NCBI GenBank assembly: GCA_023853785.1
Contig: JAJIRX010000221.1
Coordinates: 1 to 64,000, forward strand
From: Psilocybe azurescens
Lineage: Eukaryota; Basidiomycota; Agaricomycetes; Agaricales; Agrocybaceae
Reading direction: 5' to 3'
Length of the DNA: 64,000 nt
Shown: piece by piece, positions 11,683 to 21,093 of the stretch
Layout: every line of letters begins with the position of its first letter
Position numbering within the stretch: position 1 is the first letter of the stretch
Made by a program: the position numbers and the translations under genes
Notes under the pieces: generated by a model
What the model was told of the DNA's origin: nothing
What the model saw: only the letters and a program-made list of their open reading frames with translations
Database searches by the model: none

Positions 11683-12098
11683 AATCCTGGTCCGAAACAC
11701 TGGGCAGCAGTCAAACATCTATTGCGCTATTTGAAGGGTACACTTGATCACAAGTTGCACTACTCGGGTGAGCTGGGTCTAGACATGTTCAGCACCTACT
11801 GCGATGCGTCTCATGGCGACTGCAAAGACACCAGACGCTCTACAGGTGGTTATGTGACGATTATGGCTGGTGGTGCGGTTGGCTGGAGCAGTAAACTGCA
11901 GGGAATAGTTGCGCTTTCTACCACTGAAGCAGAGTTCATTCCAGCTGTTGAAGCAGGCAAGGAGATTGCATGGATACGCAACATTCTGCGCGAATTTGGT
12001 TATCACATTGACAAGCCTTCCACTCTTCACATTGACAACCAATCTGCTATCAGCGTCTCGAAGAATCCCGAACACCATGGACGCATGAAGCACCTGGA
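11683..12098 (+). pseudogene. copia-1 RNase H, left part (split by the gypsy insertion)
   Basis: Plus-strand Ty1/copia Pol: RYLKGTLDHKLHYSG at the RT-RNase H junction, then the RNase H signatures STYCDASHGDCKDTRRSTGGY, GGAVGWSSKLQ, ALSTTEAEF and LHIDNQSAISVSKNPEHHG. The frame is intact up to HLD at 12098, where the gypsy LTR begins. The rest of the domain resumes at 18872. Everything upstream of the RNase H region is gone. Confidence 0.9.
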
Positions 12099-12524
12099 TG
12101 TTACGACTTCAAGCTTATATTCACGTGCGTGGATAAAGCCGACAGTCAAGTAGTCAAGAACAGCGAGTTCCAAGCGGTGTCAAGTAAGAGGAGGTTAGAT
12201 TCTCAAGAACTAGCTAAAGAATACAGTGGATCCTTCCTGGTATAAATACTATGAACCGCACAGCAAGTTGAAACGAGTTTGAATGTTCATCAGCAGATGT
12301 ATATAAGAATAGAGGAAACAGATCAAGCGTTCATCAAAAGATGTATCATAAAAGATAGAAGTGAAAGTCCATCAAAGATATGATGGAGTTTCATAGATAT
12401 GATGGAAAGCAAAGTTCATCAGAACATACGATGATGTATCAATGATGTGATGGATGACAAAGAAAAGGGAAAAGAAAAAGAAAAGAGAAAGGAAAAGCAA
12501 AAAGAAAATAAAGTGTCCGTAACA
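12099..12524 (-). repeat. gypsy 3' LTR
   Basis: 426 bp, TGTTACGACTTC ... GTCCGTAACA on the plus strand. Same sequence as 18442-18866 apart from one A. Confidence 0.95.
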
Positions 12525-12535
12525 TTACCCCCCTT
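12525..12535 (-). other. gypsy polypurine tract
   Basis: On the minus strand AGAAGGGGGGTAA lies directly before the 3' LTR. This is the expected plus-strand primer site for reverse transcription. Confidence 0.8.
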
Positions 12536-13248
12536 CTAAGGTTCGACTGTCCCAGTCGAATGGTCTTCAGTATCCGTAGGGTTCTCCGGTATTGTTTGCG
12601 ATGCCAACGTCATCCGTGGGGTCGTCATAATCAAAGTAATCGCTTCTGTGAGGAGAGTCGTTACGCTTGAAAGGACAGTATCTTGTCGTATGTCCTGGTC
12701 CTCAGCGGTGGCAGTGGTTGCAGGTGAGCTTGGGGCAATATTGTCGTATATGTCCCAACTTTCCACATGCGAAGCATGTAACGTCCGGTCGACGTTGATT
12801 CCCAACACTTGTCCATCGGGCTCAAGTCGGGCGACGAGAAGGCGTGCCGGTCTGATTGTTGATGCCGAAAGGTTGTGGTGGATCAGCGTCGGTGAGTCGT
12901 TCCGTGGGGGTGTCTGCGTGCGGTGTTTGATGAGCATGTGTTCGATGGCTCGTTCAAAACCCTTGAGTTGAAGACGTTTGAGGGAGTCGGTGGCGGCTTT
13001 GTGGTGGACTCGGACTCTCGCCCTGTTTGACTGCGATGTCCGCCTCAATGATTCGTGATTTCACCAGATAAATAGTTGAAGAATTCAAGTTCTCGTTCGA
13101 TAAAGGGGGGGCAAAGGGCTTCGACGTCGTATCGGTTTTCGGCATTTTTCAAGATTTCAAGTAGTTCGTAGACGGAGAGAGTATTAAAAAGTTGAGACGT
13201 AGTAGTAGATTGGGGAACAGATGAGGCACGAGCAGTGGAATGAGACAT
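12536..13248 (-). CDS. extra ORF downstream of gypsy pol (unknown function)
   Basis: Between the chromodomain stop and the 3' LTR the sense strand holds about 710 bp of coding-like sequence. It starts with MSHSTARASSVPQSTTTSQL at 13248, then a frame break near 13050, then a 170-residue frame (RRTSQSNRARVRVHHKAATD ... STGTVEP) ending at 12536. If joined it would be about 235 residues. It has an N-terminal part with a possible helical segment (VYELLEILKNAENRYDVEAL) and an Arg/His-rich middle, with no membrane segment and no motif I recognise. It lies where env-like or accessory ORFs sit in some gypsy elements, but nothing here looks like an envelope protein. Confidence 0.45.
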
Positions 13249-13271
13249 TGTTGGATATCGATGTTTGTTGC

Positions 13272-13472
13272 CTAGAAGTGTAGCGACTTGACCTTTCTTA
13301 TAGCCTTTGTTGCCAGTCCGGGTCTAAGTTTTTCCTTGAGCTGGGAAATCCGCAGTTGATACTCTAGATTTTGGTCATGCGCCATTGCTGCGCATCTTGC
13401 CTTGAGTTCATTGTGTGCTTGTTTCTCCGCTTCTCGAGACAGTATAAATGCTACCTCGAGTTCTTCAAGCAT
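13272..13472 (-). CDS. small coiled-coil ORF in gypsy element
   Basis: A 66-residue frame rich in Glu, Lys, Ala and Leu (LEELEVAFILSREAEKQAHN and later QLRISQLKEKLRP) with heptad-like spacing, between pol and the extra ORF. It could be the C-terminal part of the same accessory product or a separate peptide. No homologue recognised. Confidence 0.35.
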   Translation of the reverse strand: MLEELEVAFILSREAEKQAHNELKARCAAMAHDQNLEYQLRISQLKEKLRPGLATKAIRKVKSLHF

Positions 13473-13625
13473 TTGTTGTCGATCTTCTTGGGATTTTGGT
13501 ATTTTTGTCGTGAGGAAAATAGGTTCGTGAGTATTTTGGGGGAAAGAGAGTGGACTTGACGCGTTTGATCGAGGGAAAGGAGAGCATGTTGATTGATTGT
13601 TGAGTGAGGGAAGATGGTGGTCTTT

Positions 13626-16600
13626 TTACAGCTTGTGACGTGTTCGGTAAGTCTGTAAGATTTCGTTACCGGTTTCTTCAAAGACCAAAGCCGGTTCCCA
13701 CGTTGCTTCGGTGATCGGATAGTCCTTCCATTTGACGTAGTATTGGTATCCTCTTCCTCTTTTTCGATGTTTGAGAATCGTCTCTATTTCCCAATGTTCT
13801 TCTTCATTTAATATCTCTGGTGGTGGTCGAATGAAATTGGGTCCATGTGTTTCAGTCTCGTGGTATGGATTAAGAAGTGTCGCATGGAATACATCGTGAA
13901 TGAGCCATCCTTTGGGGAGTTCCAGTCGATAAGTTAGGGGTCCTAAGACTTCTTTGATCTTGAAGGGTCCTTCTCGTTTTGGTGCCATTTTCTTGTGATA
14001 ATTTGTCTGTAAATTTGTCGCTTCTAGCCAAACTCTTTGTCCTTGGATGAACGGTGTGAAGTTCGAGTTTTTCCTTTCAGCCATCCTTGTCCGGGCTAGT
14101 TCATGGGCTGCTAGGGCTTCTTCTCGATCCTTTTGAAGATACTTCAGTCTTTCTTCTACTGAAGGAAACTTGGTGTGTTCGAATGCGGTGGGAATTGCAA
14201 TCGGGGAGTATCCGAGAATTAATTCGAATGGTGTTCTCTGTCTGTCTGCATGCCTTCGGTTATTGTGAGTGAATTCGAGGGTCCCAAGTCGTTCGTGCCA
14301 GTCTTTTGGGTGAGACGAGCAGTATATGGATAGATAGGCTTCAATCTCTTGGTTATATCGTTCCGTTGTTCCATCCGTTTGAGGGTGATAAGCAGTTGAA
14401 AATTTCGATTTTACTCCAAGGAGTTTCATTAGCTCTTTGAATGATTCAGCGGCAAATCTGGGGTCTCGATCTGATGTGAGGCTGTCTGGTAGTCCAAACC
14501 TTTTGTAGAGATTGTCCAGTAAGAGTTTGCCAGTCTTTTCAGCATCCAGTCCTTTCATTCGGCATGGAATAAGGATAAGTCCTTTTGTGTTCCCGTGATC
14601 GGTGATGCTTAGAATCGCATCAAATTCAACTTCTCCTTGCTTGTCCAGGATCGGTGGAAGGTCTGTAAGGAAGTCCATAGCACTGTCTGCAAAGGGTCGG
14701 GCTGACTTTGGTCCAGGTATCGGTATGAATGATGGGTTAGAGGGATGTCGATTTATTTTGAACTGTTGGCAGGCGGCACATCCTTTTACCGTATTGCTTG
14801 ACAAATGATCGTAATCCTGGCCACCAGTAGTGTTGTTTTACCGAATTGAATGTTTCTAATTCTCCAGGGTGTCCGGCTGAGATAGGGTCGTGATATGATT
14901 TGACTATGTCTTTCCGTAGGGTTTGATCTTTTGGAATGTAGGCTCATCCTTGGTAGTATAAGATAGTTTTGCCGTTCACATTCTCTGTTTTCCATTCTCT
15001 GAGGTCGTGGTCGTGCATTTGGTGGTCCTCCTTCTAATAGGGTTTTCATTGCTTCTGCTGCATTGTGGTCCAGTTCGTTTGCATTGGCAATTCTTTCCTG
15101 TAACTCAGCGTCAATTAAGTCGATGAAAAGCTTTTCTGGAAGTAAGGTGATGTTTTCATTGTCATGGTCTTCTTCTGGGGTGAAATCGGGGGCGTCTTGA
15201 AAGGGTATCGGATTGAATCATTTTGTTTCCAGGTAGATGTACCAACTTCAGATTGAATTCTGAGACATACAGAGACCAGCGTGCCTGTCGTCGGTTTAGA
15301 TTTTGGGCTGATCTGAAATATGTCAAATTCTTGTGATCTGAATATACCGTAGTCGTGTGTTCTGATCCTTGGATGTAGTGTCTCCATTCCTGTAATGATC
15401 TGATTATTCCTAGTAATTCCCTGTCGTAGATTTCGTAGTTTCTTTCGGTTGGAGAGAACGTTCTTGATATAAATGTGCATGGGTGTCTTTCGCCATTTCC
15501 GTCCAGTTGAGTAAGGACTGCTCCGGAGGCATATTTTGAAGCGTCAGATTCAATTTGAAATGGTTTGGCGGGGTTGGGCATCAAGAGTACCGGTTCTTCT
15601 GTGAATCGTTTCTTCAGTTCATCAAAGGCAGCTTGAGTTGTGTCATTCCATAGAAATCCTTTGTCTTTCTTCAGGAGTTCATTTAGAGGTCGAGCTACTT
15701 CAGAGAATTTCCGGATGAATTTTCGGTAGAAGTTCCCAAAGCCCAGGAACGATCGGACTTGTTTGAGAGTAGTAGGTGCTGGCCAGTCTTGAATTCCTTT
15801 GAGTTTTGTTGGATCCATAGAGATTTTTCCTGCTTCAACAATCATTCCGAGATATTCCACTTTTCCTTGAGCAAAAGAGCATTTTTCCGGTTTGAGATAG
15901 AGATCGTTTTCTCGGAGTCGTTGTAGAACCATTTTGGTGTATTTTTCCAATTCCCCTTGATCTTTTGCAAAGATTAGAATGTCGTCCATATAGATGATTA
16001 TGAAGCATTGTGATATCATGTCTTCGAAGATTGAGTCCATCATGGATTGGAAGGTTGCTGGGGAATTGCACATGCCAAAGAACATTACAGTTGGTTCAAA
16101 AAGTCCTCGGTTGGTTTTGAATGCTGCTTTCCATTGATCACCTTCTTTTATCCTGATGTTGTTGTAACCCCATCGGATATCTAGTTTGGTGAAGAATTTT
16201 GCGCCTTTCAATTTGTCCATAAGTTCCGTAATCCGTGGTAGTGGGTAAGCGTTCTTGATCGTCCAGTCGTTCAGATACCTGTAGTCTTGACAAGGTCTAA
16301 GCTTTCCATCTTTCTTTGATACGAAGAAGAAGGGAGATGCCATAGGTGATTCCGAGGGTCGAATGTATCCTTTGTCCAATTGTTCCTTTGTCCAGGTGTC
16401 CAGTTCTGTTTGTTCTGCTGGTGTGATATTGTATGCCTTGAATTTCTTTGGTATGAATCCTTCTTTTAACTCAATTTTATGGTCCCATGGTCTTGATTCC
16501 GGGAATCGGTCTGCCGCTTGTTTATCGAAAAGGTCCATATATGATTGATATTCTGGGGGAACGATTTCTTGGAGAGGTCTTGTCGGTTTCTCTGGTTCAT

Positions 16601-17225
16601 ATTGTTGGGCCAGCGTCTGTGAGGTCGTGATTTTGGTGTTAAGCCAAGTTTCTTTTATTTCGTCTTCGTTTGCATCCCCGATATATCGGATGACTAACGA
16701 TTCAAATTCCTCCAATGGGTGGGTAGTCTCGATTGTTGGTGTTTGTTCGTCTGTTTCTTCTTCAATGGTGGTTTGATTTATCGTAGGCCCTTGACGTGGT
16801 TTCCAAGTTATCTGTCCGTTCTGCCAATTGATTCCTGGATTCTTTTCCTGTAGCCAAGGGAATCCTAAAATAATTTTCTGTTTTCCTAGCCCAGAGACCA
16901 GTAATTGTTCCCGATGGTTCCGGTTTCCAACCTTTAGGTCCAGGTCTACAAATGACGAGATGGTTCCTTTCTTGTTTGGGGTTCCGTCTACGTTATAAAC
17001 CCGGATCGGTTTTTCCAAGGGTTGGGTTCTGAGTCCAAGTTTTTGTGCATAGTTCTGGTCAATGAATTTCCCTCCTGCTCCTGAGTCTAAGAGCGCAGAG
17101 GTTTCGACGATTTGTGAGCCATTCTGTTTCTTGGTGGGGAATGAAACTGGTAAAAGCATAGTTTTATTCTCGATTGTTGCCGTAAGTACAGATTGTATCT
17201 TCAGATAAGGAGAGACAGACGTCAT
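13626..17225 (-). pseudogene. pol: gypsy pol: protease-RT-RNase H-integrase-chromodomain
   Basis: Sense order: aspartic protease (ALLDSGAGGKFIDQ near 17090); reverse transcriptase with KLDIRWGYNNIRI and the catalytic FIIIYMDDILIFA near 15980; RNase H with ESDASKYASGAVLTQ and TVYSDHKNLTYF; integrase zinc motif ending GCAACQQ near 14780 and DDE core (AMDFLTDLP, LTSDRDPRF, QTDGTTERYNQEIEAYL); GPF motif EGPFKIKEVLGPLTYRL; then a C-terminal chromodomain (HWEIETILKHRKRG, YYVKWKDYP, ATWEPA) ending at 13626. The frame is broken four times between 15195 and 14790: one C too many in a C-run near 15190, a shift near 14995, a TGA near 14943 and a shift near 14795. Pol's ATG (17225) lies 14 nt after the gag stop in another frame. 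Chromodomains target integration to marked chromatin in this clade. Confidence 0.9.
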
Positions 17226-17239
17226 CCTGTTTCTCCACT

Positions 17240-18179
17240 TTAAAAATCCTTTTCTTCTTTCTCTTCAAATCCTGTTTTAACCATGAGGTCTGCGAGTTCG
17301 TCTTTTTCGTCCTTGTTCAGGCTCCTGATATGGGCATGGAGTTCCTTTGGGGTCCACTTCTTGCTGGGTTGTCCTTGGGTTCTGTTCTGGTTTGTTGGTC
17401 CTTTCTGTGGGCAATCTCTGGATAGATGTCCTCGTTCTTTGCACCTGAAACAGGCGCCTTTCCTGATTAATTCGGCTCGTTCTTCGGCTGTCATGGCGCT
17501 TACGTCCATCCTGTTTGGGTCATAGTTCCTGTTGTTCCTTGGGAAATTGTTCCAGCGTGGGCGTCCTCCTGCGTTCTTCTGGTTCTTCTCTAAAGACCTT
17601 GGCCAGTCTGTAGTTGGTGTCAAATGTTGTTGCTTTTTTGTACCAGCCTTGGATCGTTCTTGGAAGGTCTTCGGAGTACAGGATCCTGTCGGCGAGTTGA
17701 GGCGTGATGCATTTTTGGAATAATCCTATGAGATGGGCATGGTCTGATTCCGTTTCTGTTCCTAGGTTGGCTTGTCCTACCAACAACTTGAATTTGTTGA
17801 TGATGTCCTCCACCCTTTCGTTGGGTTTTTGCCTAAGTCGTTTTATGTCGTTCATGGCTGATCTGGTTTCATCCACTGGAGTGAATGCGTCGTGGAATTT
17901 TTCGAGAAATGTTCCGAGGGTGTCCCATTCGAGGGTTTGGTTGGGACTAGTTCCTTTCGTCCTCGAGGTCAAGTACTGTTCCTTCCATAGTTTTGCTCCT
18001 CCTTCCATGCAAAATGATAAAATGAAGGCAATTTTCTTCTTGTCTGTGTTGTAGACGTCATCGTTTATGTCCATGTAGAGGTAGCAGTCTTGCATGAAAG
18101 ACCTGGATTTCGTCCTGTCTCCATCGAATACGGTGGGTTTGTTGATCGAGATTTCTTTCTTTCCGTTTGTTTCGACCAT
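17240..18179 (-). pseudogene. gag: gypsy gag with CCHC knuckle (one frame break)
   Basis: Starts MVETNGKKEISINKPTVFDG at 18179. It contains the retrotransposon gag helical domain (RSFMQDCYLYMDIN, GGAKLWKEQYL, FLEKFHDAFTP, VEDIINKFKLLVGQAN) and, after a one-base frame change near 17570, a knuckle CFRCKERGHLSRDC near 17440. It ends at 17240 (TAA). Gag forms the particle; the knuckle binds RNA. Gag and pol are separate frames here with 14 nt between stop and next ATG, whereas Tf1 uses a single ORF. Confidence 0.85.
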
Positions 18180-18429
18180 GTCTGTGTCTTGTTCTTCTTG
18201 ATCTATCGCCAGGGTTGATAATAAGTCGTATAGCGAGTTTGATAGGTCTTCGTTGCCTAGGTTGATATCTTCAGAGCTTTGTCTGGACGGGTTCGGTGTC
18301 TGCCAATTTCGTGTCAGGGTTCCTTCTTCTGAGCTGTCGGTAGCGGGAACTCCGCCTTTCGGTGGTGCTGTGTTTCGTTTTGGGTTTCAGAGGTCTCGTC
18401 TGCTGGGGAGTGGGCGAGATTCGTAGATG

Positions 18430-18440
18430 AGCTAGTTCTT
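18430..18440 (-). other. gypsy primer-binding site complementary to own LTR (self-priming)
   Basis: One base after the 5' LTR the sense strand reads AAGAACTAGCT. The sense strand of the LTR contains the exact 11-nt complement AGCTAGTTCTT at 18558-18548. The complementarity does not extend by a base either way. No tRNA 3' end complement (TGG...) is present at this place. Confidence 0.8.
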
Positions 18441-18441
18441 T

Positions 18442-18866
18442 TGTTACGACTTCAAGCTTATATTCACGTGCGTGGATAAAGCCGACAGTCAAGTAGTCAA
18501 GAACAGCGAGTTCCAAGCGGTGTCAAGTAAGAGGAGGTTAGATTCTCAAGAACTAGCTAAAGAATACAGTGGATCCTTCCTGGTATAAATACTATGAACC
18601 GCACAGCAAGTTGAAACGAGTTTGAATGTTCATCAGCAGATGTATATAAGAATAGAGGAAACAGATCAAGCGTTCATCAAAAGATGTATCATAAAAGATA
18701 GAAGTGAAAGTCCATCAAAGATATGATGGAGTTTCATAGATATGATGGAAAGCAAAGTTCATCAGAACATACGATGATGTATCAATGATGTGATGGATGA
18801 CAAAGAAAAGGGAAAAGAAAAGAAAAGAGAAAGGAAAAGCAAAAAGAAAATAAAGTGTCCGTAACA
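18442..18866 (-). repeat. gypsy 5' LTR
   Basis: 425 bp; carries the promoter. Flanked on the right by the CTGGA duplication at 18867-18871. Confidence 0.95.
18548..18591 (-). promoter_or_regulatory. gypsy LTR promoter and inferred RNA start
   Basis: On the minus strand a TATA box (TATTTATA, 18591-18584) lies 33 nt upstream of AGCTAGTTCTT (starting at 18558). That 11-mer is the sequence complementary to the PBS, so it is the expected RNA 5' end under a Tf1-type self-priming model. Confidence 0.65.
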
Positions 18867-18871
18867 CTGGA

Positions 18872-19074
18872 CCTGTGTTTCTACTGGCTGCGCGATGCAG
18901 TAAATGACAAGATGATTGACCCTACATTTGTTTCAACTGATGAGCAAGTTGCAGACATTATTACCAAGGCTCTGCCTGCTGCGAAGGTTGAATTTTGCCG
19001 AGAGGAGATGGGGATTTATGTTTAGAGTATATTTCATTCTTTTTATTTCTGAGACTGTTCAGATCATGAGGGGA
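18872..19074 (+). pseudogene. copia-1 RNase H, right part
   Basis: Continuation of the copia RNase H cut at 12098: DLCFYWLRDAVNDKM and QVADIITKAL..., stop at about 19023, then a purine tract (ATGAGGGGA) and the 3' LTR. Together with 11683-12098 it gives an uninterrupted RNase H after removal of the gypsy element. Confidence 0.9.
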
Positions 19075-19326
19075 TGTTAGAATTGATATTTCAGACTCAG
19101 ACTGATGGGATCACATGACAGACACCTATGGAGCTGTAGTACACCGCTTGAACTCCTTAGTTACTTACTTCAAACTTCAGGCAAGTAGATAGCTTAGTTC
19201 AGTCTCAATACACTCAGTTACTTACTTCGGACTTCAGGCCCTCATTGCCACTCTGTCTGATACATTGTGACCATGAAACTTCGGACCACAGGTGTCTGCG
19301 CCGTTTCGAACTCGCCACCTTTAACA
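19075..19326 (+). repeat. copia-1 3' LTR
   Basis: 252 bp, TGTTAGAATTG ... CCACCTTTAACA; 3' LTR of the plus-strand copia fragment split by the gypsy element. Confidence 0.9.
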
Positions 19327-19339
19327 AATGGGTACAAAC

Positions 19340-19713
19340 TGTTAAAGCAGGCGAGCTCGGGAACACGTGAGACACTCGGTGATCAAGTTATAGAACTATG
19401 GGCACAGGGACAAGCGAGCTATAAGCGTCTGAAGTCCTAAGTGAGTAACTTGATATATTAGACATAAGACCTAACTACTTGCTTGAAGTCCTAAGTGAGT
19501 AACATGGAACTTCTGGCACTGAACTACAAGTCTTTATATACTATGTGGTATAGATCTAAACCCAAAAGGAAGTTGATAGACATCATATAGATGATAAGAA
19601 TCAAGATAAAGATCTGGAGCATCAAATAGATAAAGATCAACAATGCTGATGTAATCATGATAAAGATCAGATCACGTGATCTATAGATAGAAGTATAAAA
19701 TGCAGTTTTAACA
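19340..19713 (-). repeat. copia-2 3' LTR (374 bp)
   Basis: TGTTAAAGCAGGCG ... GCAGTTTTAACA on the plus strand. In element sense it is preceded by a purine tract AACAGGAGGGAG (19725-19714) and by the copia-2 RNase H stop, so it is the 3' LTR of the minus-strand copia-2 element. It differs in sequence from the copia-1 LTR apart from the terminal bases. Confidence 0.8.
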
Positions 19714-19825
19714 CTCCCTCCTGTTCTGACATGTCTCCAAAATGAAGGAGAACAAAAAATGAAAAAGCAAATGAAAATGAAAAAACAAATGAAATAGAAA
19801 AATAAAATCAAGTAAAATCAAGAAA

Positions 19826-20362
19826 TCAAGATTTAAGTTCTATATTATCTCTACAAAACTCCTCTTTGGGAGGTGAGAGTGATTTGGTCAGAATATCAGC
19901 AACTTGCTCGTTGGTGGAAATATATGAAGGTGCAATCTTTCCAGCACTAACTACATCTCTAAGCCAGTAATAGCGTAAGTTGAGATGCTTCATGCATCCA
20001 TGATGTTCTGGATTCTTGGAAACACTGATAGATGACTGATTGTCCATATGCAATACAGAGGGCTCATTAAGAGTGTAGCCAAACTCATGTAAGATATTGC
20101 ACATCCATGCAATCTCTTTATCTGCCTCAACTGCAGCAATGTACTCTGCTTCAGTTGTAGACAAGGTAACCACAGTTTGTAGTTTGCTAGACCACCCAAT
20201 AGCTCCTCCAGCAAGTAATGTCAAATAGCCACTTGTAGAGCGGCCAGTGTCCACACAATCACCATGAGCTGCATCAGTGTAGGTAATGAAGTTGTCATGA
20301 CCAACAGCACCAGAATAGGTGGGTTTCAAATCCAATGTACCTCTAAGGTAACGGAACAGATG
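19826..20362 (-). pseudogene. copia-2 RNase H (3' part)
   Basis: Minus-strand Ty1/copia RNase H: TYTDAAHGDCVDTGRSTSGY, GGAIGWSSKLQ, LSTTEAEYIAAVEADKE, LHMDNQSSISVSKNPEHHG, YWLRDVV and EQVADILTKSL, with a stop at 19826. It is related to, but clearly diverged from, copia-1. The coding frame enters from a LINE insertion: the 5' side of RNase H and the RT continue at 21094 beyond the insertion. Confidence 0.9.
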
Positions 20363-20373
20363 CTTGACAGCAG

Positions 20374-21082
20374 GAAACCTGCATGCATATCCTCACTTGC
20401 AAGAAGACTTATCGTCCTCCCAAGGCATGCGAGCTTAGGCAGCCAACCACGTTGTGCTACCTTCACTCATTTTTGGAGATGAACCCGAAAGTGTTCGCCT
20501 TCCGCTCGGCTCCCCTTGTGGGCATCGGTTGACAACTGACGTTGGGCATTGTGGGGGGGGTCCTTGTTCGGTGGTCTTGATTGGCATGGGCCAATTATCC
20601 GCTTGGCTCGTGGTTGTTTGGCTGATCTGGGGTAGGCTGTTTCGGCGGGGCTTGTTTGCCACTTGCTTTGGTGTTCGACTCACTACCTTCACCCAGGACC
20701 TGGACCATGTTACGAATGGCGTCGAGTATGTGGGAACCAGAGAGAGCTGGTACCGCTAGTCTTGGCTGCTGGACTTGGGCGCCCCCCCGCCCTTGTTAGT
20801 TATCTCCTGCTAGTGTTGTCTCCGCTCCACCCCAGGCTTCCTAAGGCTAGGGTTACTCCTAGTCTATATCCCGCAAGGTTGTTCTTTGTAGATAGGTTCA
20901 TTTTTCATTGTTTCCTACTCTGCATCGAGGTTGGCATTATATCCCCACAGTAGCTACCCCATTATGTGTTCAGCACGGTCATTTATCGTAGGCTTCAGTG
21001 TTTCCAGCATTTGTACTTAGCGACCAGACTGCTTTCGTCGGTATACAAATTGATGATTTTTAAAAAAAAAAAAAAAAAAAAA
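20374..21082 (+). mobile_element. LINE copy E (5'-truncated, poly-A tail, 11-bp TSD)
   Basis: 709 bp of LINE 3' end in plus orientation ending in about 20 A, flanked by CTTGACAGCAG at 20363-20373 and 21083-21093. It starts inside the Cys/His knuckle region. This is a textbook target-primed insertion into copia-2 RNase H and defines the LINE 3' end. Confidence 0.9.
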
Positions 21083-21093
21083 CTTGACAGCAG

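Larger units (their letters stand above)
12099..18866 (-). mobile_element. Ty3/gypsy chromovirus (Tf1/sushi-like), full-length with frame breaks
   Basis: A 6768-bp LTR retrotransposon in minus orientation, inserted into a copia RNase H gene and flanked by a perfect 5-bp duplication CTGGA (12094-12098 and 18867-18871). LTRs of 426 and 425 bp differ, by my reading, only by one A in an A-rich run, so insertion is recent. In sense order it has a 5' LTR, PBS, gag with zinc knuckle, pol (protease, RT, RNase H, integrase, GPF module, chromodomain), two extra small ORFs, a polypurine tract and the 3' LTR. Gag and pol carry several single-base frame breaks, so this copy is probably not autonomous as read. 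Confidence 0.95.

Noticed and set aside
13626..17225. programmed frameshift in gypsy pol
   Set aside because: There are several breaks plus a stop in the RNase H-integrase region rather than one slippery site, one of them a simple C-run length change.
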